Below are positions 10,995 to 24,116 of a DNA stretch of 64,000 nucleotides, in pieces. Every line of letters starts with the position of its first letter. Positions within the stretch are counted from its first letter, which is position 1. The stretch is from Cliona cf. orientalis. Its lineage: Eukaryota > Porifera > Demospongiae > Clionaida > Clionaidae. The stretch spans positions 682,001-746,000 of the forward strand of contig OZ005694.1 in assembly GCA_963930775.1 (NCBI GenBank). The letters are read 5' to 3'. Below the pieces are notes generated by a model. It was not told the DNA's origin and ran no database searches. It saw only the letters and a program-made list of their open reading frames with translations. The translations under genes and the position numbers were made by a program.

Positions 10995-12250
10995 AAGCAG
11001 TGGTTACTAGCTATACTAGTTAGAATGTGAGGATGTCACACAAACAGTCAGCTAGTAGCTAGCTGGCTTCATCATTGATCTTGCCACATGGCAGAACTAC
11101 AATACTAATTGGTTCCTGATTAGTGCCAATAATTAGTGTATTGTGTACAGAATACACAGTGCATTGTAGCATGTGCAATCAATTATTGATCCCTTGTTTC
11201 ATTATAATATATTATCAGTAGCGCTGCATGATCTACATGCAAGGGTCTGGTCACGGCTGCATCACCTAAGGATACTAGGTATGATGATGTGACTGATCGT
11301 GTGAAGTAAAATAATGACTCTGGTCGCCTGCATCACTATTCAGACAATGGACTATAGCCTAGCTCAGCTATTTGCATACCGACCAGCCTCCCATACTCGC
11401 ACTGCTTCTGTTACAAAGGATATCATCTAGGCTATAGCACCACCTCTCCTGCAGTGGTTAATAGTTACCAACGATTATATAATCCATAGTCATTAGTGAC
11501 TATCATTCTATGCTCTCCCCATTCTCTTACTGTCCATTCATCAATTTTGTTAGGGAAGGAACCTTTCAACCGTAGTCAGCTAATTTTAATGTCACTATTG
11601 TGTGCATAACAAAGACTACTCCAAGACAGTTGTACCTGAGAATGAGGTGGACATCCCATATACACCTTTCAATATACGCCAATGATAATATTATTATGAT
11701 GTGGTTTAGCTAATTAAGTGGGTAAAGCTAATTCAACCATACTGCCTTCCCAGGCCTCTAGTATTTTTGTCATCGGTAATAAACAAATAAAAGTTCGGAT
11801 AAATTTGAGAATCGGCATAGACTCTATAAGTAGGGATGGCCCAGATATGCCATATCTGTATAATAACTCAGAGCGACTTGATTTTAGCTTTCATATATAT
11901 GGGGCAAGAATATCAAAGCTAATTATCGTATGTAATTATGTGGACACTATGCCATACTTTTAATGTTGCCACTGCAGTGGATTATATCCAAGAGCGATAC
12001 TATTACTAATTTGAATTTTAAAAGTTTTCCTAAGCATAATACATTCAACTGACACATAAACAGTGTTAGCTATTCATAGAGAATGAGGTACAGGATAGTG
12101 AAGAAAATCAAAGACGAAGTGTCTACCAATGACAGTGGAGTTCAGCATTGAATGGAGAAACCATGGCAGGTGATAGTATTGAGAGATATTAATTGCCCAG
12201 AGGGCAATAAAAAGAAACAAAAGTTAAAGGAAGAAGTAGAGATGTATGGC
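10995..12250. repeat. Tandem duplication, second unit
   Basis: Direct copy of 8880-10,990 without the two insertions. Open frames of 96 and 81 codons at 10,451 and 11,718 are the same sequence in the two units. Nearly every difference between them changes an amino acid, which argues against selection on a protein. Confidence 0.75.
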
Positions 12251-13020
12251 AGTGCCAAAAAGTGCACAAACAAGAATAGTAGTGGTAATTACATACACCC
12301 CTACGCTGGCTTTTTAAGTAGCCATGTGGCACAGGAACCAAATTACTGTCCCCCCATCTCAAATCATGATCATACATAGGAATTTCTCCCATGCAGAGTC
12401 AAGAACGCTTAAATGATAACACTAACATACCCTGAATCAGAAGAATACGCTTTCCCATAACAATATTATGGGAGTCAATATCAATGACAATACGTGCACG
12501 ATAATTGAGAAAAGCAAGTGTAGGTATATAGAGTGGATATCATTGTACCATTCATGTGATTATTACGTGTGGGATTTACTATTCATTCATGATGGTCCCA
12601 GCATCAGGGTTGCTCTGGTGTACATTTATACTGACTAGGAACAACATATAAGTCAACAATGATCATGAATATGAACAATTTGCATTTTAAAACAATAATT
12701 AAGAGCTGAGAGCTATTCAAGTGTCAGCGTTGGATGATAACTAACAGTTCTTGATCCAGCTAACATTCTCCTAGAGCTTTCACACTGTCATGATTACAAA
12801 TACTTTATTCTAAACGAGTTAAATACCTCGTCCAATGTGATCTACATTCTTAGACCCTCTAGCCCTTAGTAGCATCCTCACTGTGTATTCAGGATGCTAC
12901 AGCCTCAGGGCTTGAGGTCTCCAAATCACATCCCATGGACTCGGTTTCTAACTATTATGTACGTGGAACTCAAGGTTTCATGAATTACCTAACAAGATAA
13001 TAAATTGAATCTCCCACTCT
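12251..13020. other. Intronic sequence with GTAGGGAT-type repeat fragment
   Basis: A decayed copy of the GTAGGGATG...GTGCCAAAAAGT...CCCTACGC repeat family sits at about 12,236-12,320, and a piece in the opposite orientation at about 12,510-12,545. The same family forms the long terminal repeats of the element at 58.3-62.4 kb. Nothing else recognised. Confidence 0.5.
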
Positions 13021-13985
13021 CTGTTAGAGCTACATCTTCTGATGAGCTACCCAACAGATACAATGCACAGCTTAGGCAGGGGCAGGCAATAGCTAGAGTG
13101 GGATTGATGATCTATACAATAGGCTGCTTCACCAACTAGTTATGATTGTTTACTAATACATTATTATTGGCTGGTAGGAAGCCAGAGAGGAAATATAAGA
13201 TTGTTGCTAAAACCATAGCAGAGATTCAGATGAGGGTCATAAGGAATGAATGATGAGTAACATCTATTCCACATCTTATTCAAAGCTGCTGAGCGTGCAG
13301 GCAGCTCAAATCAAAGCATCTACATTAGACTAGTACAAAACTAACCACTACATGTACATATTTCATGGATTACACTCTTGGACAAGTAATGCTGGTGTAT
13401 CAATTCAACTTCAGTGGATAAGCAGCAATAGTAAAGCTGTGAATACAGTTACTGGAAGTGTTGGAATTAAAAACACGATATATCACATATCATAACATGA
13501 AATTTCAAAAGCAGGTGCGAAACCTACAATTGTAGACGTCTGTTTTTGCCCAATTGGGTCTTGTCACTAGGGCTTTGACCAATGATGCTAGCATAGCTAG
13601 TATAAACAGTAAGTTTCCTGCTAAAAAAACTTAGAGTAGTGAGATAAAAAGTCAAAGTAATTATTAATGTTTACAGTGAAATTCGAACCAATTAGTGCCA
13701 CTAAATTCTGTTCCATACATCAGTACCCTACCCACTCAGCCACCGCTGTTGTCACTGATGTAAGTTATTACTTTTTTTGCAGAGCTTATAGACCTTTTCC
13801 ATTCCCTCAAACGTGGTGGCTACTTGATAAAACTTACCCTGCTAATCATTTCTACCCGTAACCCAGCACAAAGATAGCATGTGTAAATTTGTCTGAGATT
13901 TGTAATACACACAGATACAGCCAGTTTGCCAAGTAAGGACATGTTGTGTGGGAAGAATTAATGATACTTTCGCTCATCCAAACGC
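13021..13985. repeat. Segmental duplication block upstream of exon A' (copy of 50.2-50.69 kb)
   Basis: The TCTGATGAGCTACCCAAC..GATA segment, AGGCAATAGCT(A/G)GAG, GGAAGCCAGAGAGG and the ACACACAGATACAGCCA segment occur here and in the same order at 50,210-50,640. This ties exon A' to exon A. Confidence 0.7.
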
Positions 13986-13993
13986 CAATTAAA

Positions 13994-14591
13994 TATGTGA
14001 CCGTCTACGGGAAAACCAGGCATATGGGATCCGCGCGCTATTCGCGCAATGCGCGTTTTTAGTAGCTCAGTTAGAAATTTGTCAAAGTCCACATTTTGTC
14101 ATATACATGTCGAACAACCTTTCTTCTAACTGTTACCGTCTTCTACGGAGGCTAGTCGTGCTATACAAAGGCAAAATAAGCCTTCATTTTGACCCACCTA
14201 GTCGGCACAGCCACTGTACACGGAGCCCGTTGCTATGGGCGGTAATTAGAATTCTCTACCTAGATACAGCTAGATTCATTGATCTACTGTACGTTCGATC
14301 TTTACGTTCATTTCGAACGACTCCGCCCAGGTCCATTTAATTGATTTCTGGGTCACGCGTAGTATGCGGAAACGCCATACGCGTGCATAGCAACGCCTTT
14401 GGATCGTAATTTCTCGATTATTGGGGGTGTGGCGCGATCGCAAACAAAGCGCTGTATCTCCACAACGAAGCGCATGATCGGTCTAGAACTTGAACGTGAG
14501 TTAGCTCTATGGTAGAGCTTATCGTAGATGCATCAAACTCAACTTTCCCAAAAAATCCCATATGGCGGATTTTCCCATAGATGGTCACATA
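13994..14591. mobile_element. Inverted-repeat element, TATGTGACC ends
   Basis: The left end TATGTGACCGTCTACGGGAA and the right end are inverted copies over about 40 bp, with matches continuing through the CATATGGGAT block. The interior is CpG-rich and non-coding. The paralogous intron at about 50,665-50,680 has no such block (it runs directly into AACTCAG), giving an empty site. Family unknown. Confidence 0.75.
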
Positions 14592-14638
14592 TAACTCAGT
14601 TGTAGATACGAAATGGCAACTGCAATCTATGAACTCAC

Positions 14639-14740
14639 TTGCAAGCCACGTGCAATGGAGTCTCTCCACGCCAGTTCTTGCAGTTGACATCAGCAGAGCA
14701 GGTAGTAACCAGGAAGGTTACTATATCAAGATGGCCACGA
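14639..14740 (-). CDS. Ankyrin-repeat exon A'
   Basis: A 102-bp, phase-symmetric exon (1 base + 33 codons + 2 bases), with acceptor TATGTCACTGCAG and donor TGCAA|GTGAGT. It encodes RGHLDIVTFLVTTCSADVNC, then a short linker, then RGETPLHVAC: a textbook ankyrin repeat (G.LDIV.FLV, ADVN, G.TPLH.AC). Exon A at 50,719-50,820 is nearly the same module with the same splice signals, and the introns around both are alignable. One repeat per exon of equal phase lets whole repeats be added by tandem duplication without a frame change. Confidence 0.88.
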
Positions 14741-15229
14741 CTGCAGTGACATAAACAAAGAGATATACACATGATTAATGACTAATATCATCAAGTTAAT
14801 TGCAACAGTTGTAAATTACAGAGCCACACTCCAAGCATTTTAATGCTCCACAGAGAAAAAGTTGAAACATTTATAACGAGGCTAGGGTTCAGGACTCAAA
14901 TACTGTACACACGTTTGCTAATTTTAGGTTACGGGAAACTGTTTTAATTTTGCACATGCATGATAATTACAAAACACTGGACATGAGCACCTGAACTCAT
15001 GTTAAAATATTTGGTGTTAATTTTTGCATAGCTGAAAGACCGCAAGAACGTATATATGGTCTGTTATAGCTACTTCTGCAATGATCAGTCCAGGGCCAGG
15101 TCTTTCAATGTTTGGTGTAGCACGTTGGAGGCCGGAGTTATGGGTGAATTTATGTGCAACAGTGCGGTAAGGATCTGATCATGCTACTACTTCGGCAATT
15201 CTTGAGCAAAAATGGAGTGACTTTTAAGT

Positions 15230-15840
15230 CAAAACGCCATATCTGGCCCTCGAGAGCATTGAAGGGTAGCGCTACTGGAGGTGTATAGGTCATAGATAGA
15301 CTACCAATCTCTATTGGCAAAAACTTACGCCAAAATATTTAAGCGATTGGGCTATACCACCGAGTGTGGACAAAGCCCACAAAACATCGTTCGAATCAAC
15401 TTTAGCTGGGCCAGGACGAGCATCGACAGGAAAGAAGATGGCTAGAATAGACTAGAAATCTATAACTATCTCTGTTTATGAGATAGAGATAGCTTCATTT
15501 CACATTCATTTAGGAAACATTATCCCATAAAAAACATTGTAAATAATTTCTGAATATTCTAATTCCTCATTCCAATTACAAATTCACAGTTTATCCTGCA
15601 TACAACACCTAAAAAAATTTGATTCAGTATTGAGAGCTAGTGTTTGTTTGTGGCTCACTCCTGGATATTCAACGATATATGAACACACTCGATTATGCTG
15701 CATGATCATGAAGTATTACGATAATATATTACAAATCCCAATACCATGCTCTTATGACTGCTTGATTAACTGAATCTGGTGCATGAGGCTCCCAAGGTTT
15801 CTATAGAGATATGCATACAGTTATTGTGATTGCAGCACAA
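15230..15840. repeat. Four-copy intron duplication, copy 1
   Basis: The block TAGACTACCAATCT...CCACCGAGTGTGGAC...GTTCGAATCAACTTTAGCTGGGCCAGG, plus the following 350 bp, recurs at 20,410-20,720, 42,650-43,160 and 63,080-63,620 in the same orientation. It contains a B-box-like GTTCGAATC in one copy, but no tRNA can be folded. No open frame is shared between the copies. Confidence 0.7.
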
Positions 15841-16004
15841 CAGAATAACACTGATAATGCCACAAAAAGCCTAATATCACCTTGTTTGCATCGTATACAC
15901 CAGGTATGTAGCAGCTGGTGTGGTAACAGAACACACACACACAGAACGACTACCGTACCCCTCGCGCATGTGCCGAGGGTTAATTAATGCATGCCAGAGA
16001 TAAA

Positions 16005-16330
16005 TGGACAAGTTCACTGCTTTAGATGACACAACAGTGAACCAAGGATCTTCAATAGAATCTGCTGAGACTCACAGCTTCTGGCCAGGTTGCTAACATC
16101 ATACCACAACCCACTCCACAGGCCAGGCAATAGTCGAGAGGACTGGAAAAGGCTCAGCTAATGTAGAAGTGCTACATGTAAAAGAGGCTGAAGGGAACTC
16201 ACATGCAGTGATATTAATAAACGAATGGAATTCAGGTTCGTTCACAGCACATGGACAAAGGCAGGAAAAGTAACCAATTATAAAATCACCACAAATTCAG
16301 CATGCTTTCATAGAGTCATTATAACACAAT
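16005..16330. repeat. Duplicated intron block (copy of 23.75-24.1 kb)
   Basis: ATGGACAAGTTCACTGCTTTA, TCTGCTGAGACTCACAGCTT and CACATGGACAAAGGCAGGA occur in the same order at 23,750-24,005. No protein frame survives in both copies. Confidence 0.7.
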
Positions 16331-16379
16331 ACATATTATTATGATTAATTTCCCATTGGGAAATTATGCCAAGGCTTAG

Positions 16380-16790
16380 CAATAACAACCAGCGGTTTGT
16401 ACATGTGAAACACAAACGCACCACAATTTACCTCACTTCCTAATACAGTATAGCTACAATACTGGCAGATTACAAGTCTCTGGCACATGCATGTATAGTA
16501 GTCATTGAGACATAACCAAAAATACACCCGGATCATTGGGAGTATGTTTTGCAATGAAATATTGCTATATGTGTTGAATGTGAAAGCCGTATACTCATCA
16601 CTGTAAAAAATACATGGCCCAGCCTATGTTAATGATCTAAATAACTGCCTAAATGCTTGAATAAGAGTAGCAGCCAAAATTAACTTTTGATGGAGAAGAC
16701 TAAACTCATCAGCAGCCAAAGTTAAATTTTGATAGAGAAGATTAAGGTACAGTAGGAGGCATAAAAACTCTATCCAGTACTGCTAGTTAG
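16380..16790. repeat. Four-copy intron duplication (16.4, 21.6, 24.4, 41.2 kb)
   Basis: TTTGTACATGTGAAACAC, CTCATTTCCTAATA and CACCTGGATCA-type segments recur at 21,635-22,020, 24,440-24,580 and 41,150-41,480, all in the same orientation. The blocks are non-coding. Confidence 0.7.
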
Positions 16791-17699
16791 TGTGATGGGT
16801 GTAGCTGACAAGCACAAGCACAGGGTTCTCTTTCTTTCATGGTTCTCGAAATACGGCTTCAAACTGAAACTGGTGTTGAAATGTGACCAGTGTTTATTTA
16901 TGCAAAGTGTCTATGCTAAGATATCCTAAATACTTTATAATGTTATCAACAATCAACCACAAGCGGGTGCTGGCTCGTGAGTGCACGCAGCACTGAGCGG
17001 ACCATGTATCAGTAAAAGTACCCTCTTTAAAAATTACAAATTTCTGCCACCTCTATAGCCTTCATACCTGGTAGGAAATATTAACACACACTTTTAATAA
17101 TCCACTCCACTCAATCACCCCTAAAATTCTGAAACATTTCAAATATAGCCAGCAAGGAGACTACAAATTTTTGGATCCATATCACATGAATCCAAGGTCA
17201 ATAGAACGAACACTTGGCACAGTGCGATTTTCCTGTTGCTCAAGTGCTTGCTATCATCGCAGTTTAGTAATAGACACTCTCCCTAGATCTTATTTCTGAT
17301 ACCTTTATCACCAGGGACATGGTCTCTTATTTGGTGTGCTAATCTGAGTGCATGCAGTAGCAGTCTTCAAATCAAGTATGTTTATCGCACCATGCACCAC
17401 GGCTTACTCCTTAAGGTTTTACCACTAAAAGACTCCCAGATTTTTAGGCTCTACTTTATAGTTACTGTGAATAATTATTGATTTGGCTCTTATCCTCCAA
17501 ATTTATAATTTTACACTACCAAATTGATGAGAATATTTCTCTTTAAAAGTGCATTTTCTCGAAATATAGAGGCAGAAAATTTTAGTGCTCTTCATCCACA
17601 ATCATTATCAGCCCCTCCCCCTCCCCTAATTACAAAAAAATTGTGTCTACACCCATGCAATAATTACGTTATGAAGATAATTGATTTTCAACTAGCTAC

Positions 17700-18245
17700 A
17701 ACTTGATTAGAGACTCAGTATGCCACTATCATTACGACAGCGTTATGTCTCAAAATTTGTTGTATACATACAAGCTAGTAGCTAACTCTATGTGTGGCGT
17801 GGAACTTGTTTTCAAGTAAAGTTTGATAAAATACATAATATCTTGATATGCGGTGGACATGTTGGTAGCAAATAATTCACAAATAATATAATACCTACAC
17901 GATGATGTCACATACATGCATGCTGCAGCTCTAGTTATCAACAATTAAATTTTATTTTTATTCCCAACTCTATGAGCGTTCGCCTACCAGGCTCATGATG
18001 GTACACAGCTATAGGCACACAATAGTAACAAATGCTATAATTATAATAAATATATAAACATGATTATGTACACACATACTGAGACTTTCAATACAACAGA
18101 TATGGAGAAAGAAAGGTCTATAAGAGAGAATTGGTGCTAATTTACAAAACATTGTGCTTTACATAATATCAAGGTTTATGTCAGCTAACTGTGGAGGAAT
18201 TAACTCAAAAGTATTCAGAGGAACGTGAATAATAATGAATTAGAT
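17700..18245. repeat. Duplicated intron block (copies at 22.6, 42.1, 55.5 and 62.4 kb)
   Basis: GATTAGAGACTCAGTAT, CTCTATGTGTGGCGTGGAACTT and CCCAACTCTATGAGC..TTCGCCTAC(C/T)AGGCTCATGATGGTAC recur at 22,640-22,770, 42,090-42,370, 55,540-55,600 and 62,365-62,880. The copy at 62.4 kb follows directly on the right end of the 4-kb element there. Confidence 0.65.
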
Positions 18246-18317
18246 AATAGTCACTCCGGCAGTGTCTATTCAGTGGACTGGACCACTGGACTGGACTACT
18301 GGACTGGAATACTGTAC

Positions 18318-19321
18318 GGGTAACTGCAAAACCTGGACTCTGGACTCTGGACTGGACCGTGGACTGGACTATGGACTGGACCGGTGACGACCATTACCAG
18401 CTTTCCGAGACTGAAAAAAGTGACAAGTAGTGTTTTGAAACCTGATGACTCACAGAGGAGTGAAGTCACTCTGTAGCTATTATCATTGTAGACTCAAAAG
18501 TGTATTATCAGAGCTCAAATCTGTACTTTAATATGCTATATACACTATAATCAGGCTTTAGTGTATGTAAAACTGGTATCAGCACATTGGATATAAACCC
18601 CACTGCTTGTAGAGAAATGCAAATAGATTATATTATGTAACCTATTCAGCCTGTAATCCAAATGTCTACTAGCTATCACAAGGCTCTGAGAGCCTGATTT
18701 GACAACTGTGACAAAGATGTTCACTATTGATTGGTTTATACAGATCACAGTCCCTGATTCGAAACATAGCTAGCTAGCCATCTGTTATTGCCGGAACAAT
18801 ACAGAGTTATTGTTTAGTGTATGTCAGAGATAAGCAATTAGTGAACAGTGCATAGCCTGGGACTATTTACTGTCATGTTCTGGGCCGGCTGGTGACTAAC
18901 GATCTCTAAACAGTGCATGTTAGAGTATGATCATGACTGCTCGTGTAGGTGAGTTTCCATGGAATAAAACAGCATTATTGACCTAAAAAGTGGCTCTATA
19001 TATACCATTCGCTGAGCCTTGAACCCAGGCTCACTGAGCAGACAAATTACGGGATCACTTTAGGAGGATCATGCAGTAGTGGTATATATTTGACCTACTG
19101 AATTTTTCACATGGTCAATTGTGTGGCCATTGGATGGTAGCATAAGTACAAATTTGAACTCTTGTCATACTTGGCAATGTACAAAGAGTGATCTGTGAGT
19201 CATCCAACCTTCAAAACACTATTCCCTGCCTCAGAACACTGGTAATGGTCGTCACCAGTCCAGTCCATAGTCCAGTCCACGGTCCAGTCCAGAGTCCAGA
19301 GTCCAGGTTTTGCAGTATCCC
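18318..19321. mobile_element. Mutator-like non-autonomous element, 9-bp target duplication
   Basis: The ends GGGTAACTGCAAAACCTGG and the complement of GGGATACTGCAAAACCTGG continue as inverted copies for about 130 bp, through a run of TGGACT-type heptamers, GTGACGACCATTACCAG and a GTGTTTTGAA..GATGACTCACA segment. The 9-bp flanks at 18,309-18,317 and 19,322-19,330 are identical (ATACTGTAC). Long inverted repeats with a 9-bp duplication are typical of Mutator-like elements. No transposase is present in the roughly 740-bp middle. More CTGGACT heptamers lie just outside on the left (18,270-18,308), hinting at a nested relative. Confidence 0.88.
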
Positions 19322-19330
19322 ATACTGTAC

Positions 19331-20400
19331 TCACCTTTGATCCCAAAAACCAACTTGAATGGGCATTTTTATAGCCTTAAATTCAGTTGTGACCCTATAA
19401 TTGTGCCAGTACGTACATGTACATGCAGTGGGCTTCCTAATTATATTGGGTGACCAATTTTATTCAGCTTAGCCTAGCATAGTCTATTTTAAGCAATTAA
19501 GTTGAACCAGTGAATTCTTCATGGCTCTCCTTGGGCCGGTCACACCCGCCCTCATCAATATCTACGGACTAATACTGCTTACTCCAGTCTAGGGGTCAAC
19601 TCTTTGCTCCTGCACTTTTGTCACTTCATTTTTTACTAGCTACTGTAAACAACTGTTGTCCACATCTGTATCTACGCTAGAGCTAATAGAGTGATTGTAT
19701 CTTATCTAATAAACACTAAAAGCATATTAAATATTATGCTAGTATTCTTCCATGGCCTTTGGAAAAATATAACATGAGGGAGGTACAAAATCTCGGCCAT
19801 GCCTCTTGGCCATCTACATGCAGCTATGCTGGAGATAGGACTGCTTGACTATTAGACCAATGCCCACTAAGTGCCTTGCACGACCATTTCACTGCAGTTG
19901 GAGCTCTCGAAGCAGCACCTATGGGAATGACCCTCCACCCCCCCCCCCCCCCCCCCAAACCCCTCGGGGGCATATTGTGAGGACTTAATCTGTGGCTGCA
20001 ATCTTATATAGGCACTCCAGTAGAGCTAAGTATAGCATGAATTTGAATTCCCTGTATGAAGCCTGTCTTTGCTGAGAGAATCGCATATTACACTATCCTG
20101 TAACGTTAGGATTAGGTGATCTTAATAGCAGGCTGGATTTGTCACAACTACTTTATTAAAAATTTAATAGTGGCAACTATGATATTCACAGCATTGCTAT
20201 AGGAGGGATAATTTAATCCTTTTGTGTGCTATTTTTTGGATCAAAGGATAGTCCAGTATTCCAGTCCAGAGCAGTGGTGAATCCTTATTATAGTAACAGT
20301 TTGTATTAATAGTGATAGGCTGGGAAGCCCTTACAAAAAGAATAGGGACAAAGTTGATTCCCTACGTAATAATATTAATGCATGTTGCTAATAATGAAGT
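19331..20400. other. Intronic sequence; C19 homopolymer; end of a larger insertion
   Basis: A run of 19 cytosines lies at 19,938-19,956. The block from about 18,250 to 20,265 is absent from the paralogous intron near 42,370-42,475, so the 1-kb Mutator-like element sits inside a larger insertion whose ends contain CTGGACTGGAAT and its complement. No coding capacity seen. Confidence 0.5.
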
Positions 20401-20409
20401 ATACCCTTT

Positions 20410-22770
20410 CTTTGCATTGAAGGGTAAGTGTAGGTCGTAGGTAGACTACCAATCTGTAGGCAAAAAAAACTGACGCCAAAAACATTTAAGTGGTTGGGCC
20501 ACCACCGAGTGTGGACTAAGGCCTCTAAACATCGTTCGAATCAACTTTAGCTGGGCCAGGAGAAGCATCTACAGGAAAGAAGAAGGCTAGAATAGACTAA
20601 AAGTCTATAACTATCTCTGTTTATAAAATAATATTATGCACTATGCTCTTATGACTGTTTAATCCAGTGGGACTCCCAAGGCTTCCATAACGCTATGCAT
20701 ACAGCTATTGTGATTGCAGCACAACAGAATCACAAGAGAAAATCAATAATTGAGACAAAACTGAAGCTTCTCAATGACATTAGGAAAGAGATGGCAGTAC
20801 TAGAATAGGATGAGACTAACAGTTACCATATACCATGACACATTACCTTTAGTTGCCCAGAGGGTAATAAAAGCGAACAGTAACAAATACTGAATCGGAA
20901 GTATCCACCTTCCCATATGGGAGTCAATATCAATACGTGCACAATATTAGAGAAAAGCAAGTGTAGGGATATAGGGTGGATGTTGTTATCGCTATAATTT
21001 TTTGTGTACTTTTTGGCATTGCTATAGGTGTTTATTATTCTTGACTTTGAATGTGTCTTTCCTCCCAAGCCCTCATTATTTAACTAGCTATGCACCTCCA
21101 GGCAGTCTACTACAGACTACAAAAAAAAGATAGCAACTAAAGCTAATGAAATAATTTGTAGTATCAAGAGTATATAATAGAGAGAGAGGGAGAGTGTACC
21201 TCCTGCTCCAGTATTGTACAGTGTAACAGCTATTAGGCAAGGTTATGTGTCCTTTATAATCATATTATTCATGCGTGTGTGCGAAGCTATACAGGGCGCT
21301 AGCATGCACACTACACTGCACTAGCAACAGCTTGTGTAAACTGTTAGATATGAATACCACAGCATATGAAGCCATGCCAAACAACCATGTCTTACAATAG
21401 ACTGCTCAATGAAACCGGCTGGGCTGGGGGGAGAATGTTTAGTGGTGTAAAATTAATCACCCACTGTTGTCTTGTGCGACCACATAAGAGTGCATGACAT
21501 AATGGACCCTTGAGATCAAACAAACTACAAACAATAGGAATTAATGAGTGCTAATTATTTGATTGTTTGTGCATTTCACATACACACTATTATGTGTGAA
21601 TACTGTACTTGGACTATCAACAGATCACTAAAGCTAATACAGCTGTTTGTACATGTGAAACAGAAACGCACCATAATTCACCTCATTTCCTAATATAGTA
21701 TAGCTACAATATCAGCACATTTGAAGTCTCTAGCACATGCACATATTTATGTAGTAGTCATGGAGACACAACCAAAAATATACCTGGGTCACTAGGAGTA
21801 GGTTTTGCAATGAAATATTGCTATATATGATGAAAACAAAAGTTATCACTTAAATATGTGGCCCAGCCCATGTCATTTATCTAAATAACTGCCTAAATGC
21901 TTGAACTAGAGTAGCAGCCAAAATTTAATTTTTGATAGAGAAGACTAACCTCATCAGACACAGTAGAAGGCAAAAAACAGTCACATTTCCATCCAGTACT
22001 GCTAGTTAAATAGTGTGATGGGTGTAGCTCATTCTCCGTCATGATCACTGTCTCATCATACTAGCCTAGGCTTATAATTAATGACCATTATTTTAATTAA
22101 GAAAGAAACAAACGCCGAGTACTTTGTATCTAAGGAATAAACTAGAACTCTCTAGCGCTGTATACACTCAAATACAAGCATGTGCTTTGATTTCCTTCAT
22201 GGCTCTTGAAAATCGGCTTCAAACTGAAACCGGCATTAACTGTGGCATCAACGCTAGCCATAGCTTACACACGTCCATCCCAGTTAGCTACATGTTAATT
22301 ATTGTTCCGTAATTGCCTTGTTGGCCCATGACTGGGCCCCTCTGAGTGGCCAACAATTTACAATGACTGCTATTAATATATTTTTTGTGGGTAGCTGGGA
22401 AGGCACTAGCTAATCTAGATTTATAATCCTTGCACTCTCTCATGCAGGTCCAGCCCATTGAATTCTGTTTCTCATGGGCAAGCGAATTAAAAATTCAGGT
22501 AGCTACCCCCATTATCCCCTGGGAAATGTACTTATTCTCATGACTAGGATCAACATTAATGTTGAAATGCTATCCCCAATAATTAAGATGTTACAAAGAT
22601 TAAGTTTTAAACTATAGCCATAACTTTAGTAGCGTGATTAGGGACTCAGTATGTCACTAGGACTACCACAGTGTTAACTGTGTCTCGAAATTTGTTCTAT
22701 ACAAGCTCTATGTGTGACGTAGAACTTGATTTCATGTTGATAAAATAGTGTTTGATAAAATATGCATTAT
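20410..22770. repeat. Duplicated intron blocks (copies of 15.2-17.9 and 41-43 kb)
   Basis: In order this contains the four-copy block (20,410-20,720), a GTAGGGAT-family fragment (about 20,950-21,020), a block shared with 40,860-41,150 (CAACCATRTCTTACAA..ACTGCTCAATGAAACCGG), the 16.4-kb-type block (21,635-22,020), and a GAGTACTTTGTATCTAAGGA block shared with 41,525-41,690. All are in the same orientation as their partners. No exon found. Confidence 0.6.
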
Positions 22771-22860
22771 TAACCCTCGGCGCATGCGCTAGGGGTACAG
22801 TAGTCATTCTGTGTGTGGTTGTGTCTCTGTATGTGTGTGTCTGTTATCACGCCAGCTGCT
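22771..22860 (+). repeat. ACCCTCGGCG-type element end with GT-rich tract
   Basis: TTAACCCTCGGCGCATGCGCTAGGGGTA followed by a GTGTGTG-rich tract. It interrupts a paralogous intron (compare about 17,840), so it is the start of an insertion. Related starts occur at 15,958 and 63,619. The far end was not identified. Confidence 0.5.
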
Positions 22861-24116
22861 ATACATACCTGGTTTATACAATGCAAATAAGGCGCCAATA
22901 GGCTTTTTACGGTATCTTCAAGGTATGAATTGTGTGTAAACGCCTAATTCCAAATTTCTGGCAACATTTGCTGACCACCATGGCCTTCTTCGCTTCTTGA
23001 CAAGCTCTCGATCGATGAAAGAGACAGCGATAACTTCATTTTAAGATTAGTAGCGTGTAGCTCTAGCGATAGTTCTTGTAACTAGACTACGCATGAAAAA
23101 AATATAATTTCAATTTTGAAAAATGCGTATTTTTCTGGTAAAGATCATCAATCACTCCATATATAAATGTTATGAGAATTCGTAAGATACTAATTTATTG
23201 CGTTAAATTGGATCATGCGTTGTATTCTATTAACTACGGTATGTATCAATTGGTTGCAAGTCACAATGGTGAAGCCAGCAGCAAATTGTACTCTTTGTAC
23301 TCGCTAACTGTAACTTTATGATTATCCTAAGGATAACGCTTAATACTACCGTAGGAGTTCCACAATTATGCCCCCCCACTTGTTCATAACCGCCCCCACC
23401 TAAACTTGAGCTCAAATTCCTGCATATGGATAGTGTTACTAGAGTGTACTAATTTGCTAGCACTATTTATTAATCCTACTCAAAAGGTTCATACATGTAA
23501 CTATTATATACATCCAGTTTAAGCCTAAAAAGGAGTATGGATGCAGCTCGGCTATTAATAGAATACTATTCCATATTATGCAAACATTGGTATTGTAATG
23601 CAAACCCACTGTCTCATCAAACGTATCAGTTGTCACTAATTTGTAAGCTAAATCAATGTTTCTGTGTCAGGAATTGAATGATAGTCATACATGATGGCAT
23701 GGGAAAGCAAATAATAACATGCATGATAACACTTAGTATGAGTCAGACAGCAATGGACAAGTTCACTGCTTTAAATCACACAACAGTGAACCAAGAATCT
23801 TCCAGAGAATCTGCTGAGACTCACAGCTTCTGGCCAGGTTGCTAGCATCATACTACAACCCACTCCACAGGCCAGGCTATAGTCGAGAGGATTGGAAATG
23901 GTTCAGCTAACGCAAATAAAAAAAGGCTGATGGGAACTCACATGCAGTGATATTAATGAAGAATGGGAATCAGGTTCATTCACAGCACATGGACAAAGGC
24001 AGGAGAAGTAATTAGTTATTAGAAGCCTAATCACTACAAATTAAGCATGCATTCATTGTATCAATACAATACAATACACATTGATTTATTTCCCATTATG
24101 TCAAACTTGAGCAATA

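Noticed and set aside
10451..11963. Two similar open frames (96 and 81 codons) starting MGKANST
   Set aside because: They are the two units of a tandem duplication. Almost all differences between them are amino-acid changing and one is truncated, which fits neutral decay.
15380..15420. tRNA-like B box (GTTCGAATC) in the four-copy intron block
   Set aside because: No A box or cloverleaf could be placed, and other copies have changed the motif (for example CATTCGAGTC).
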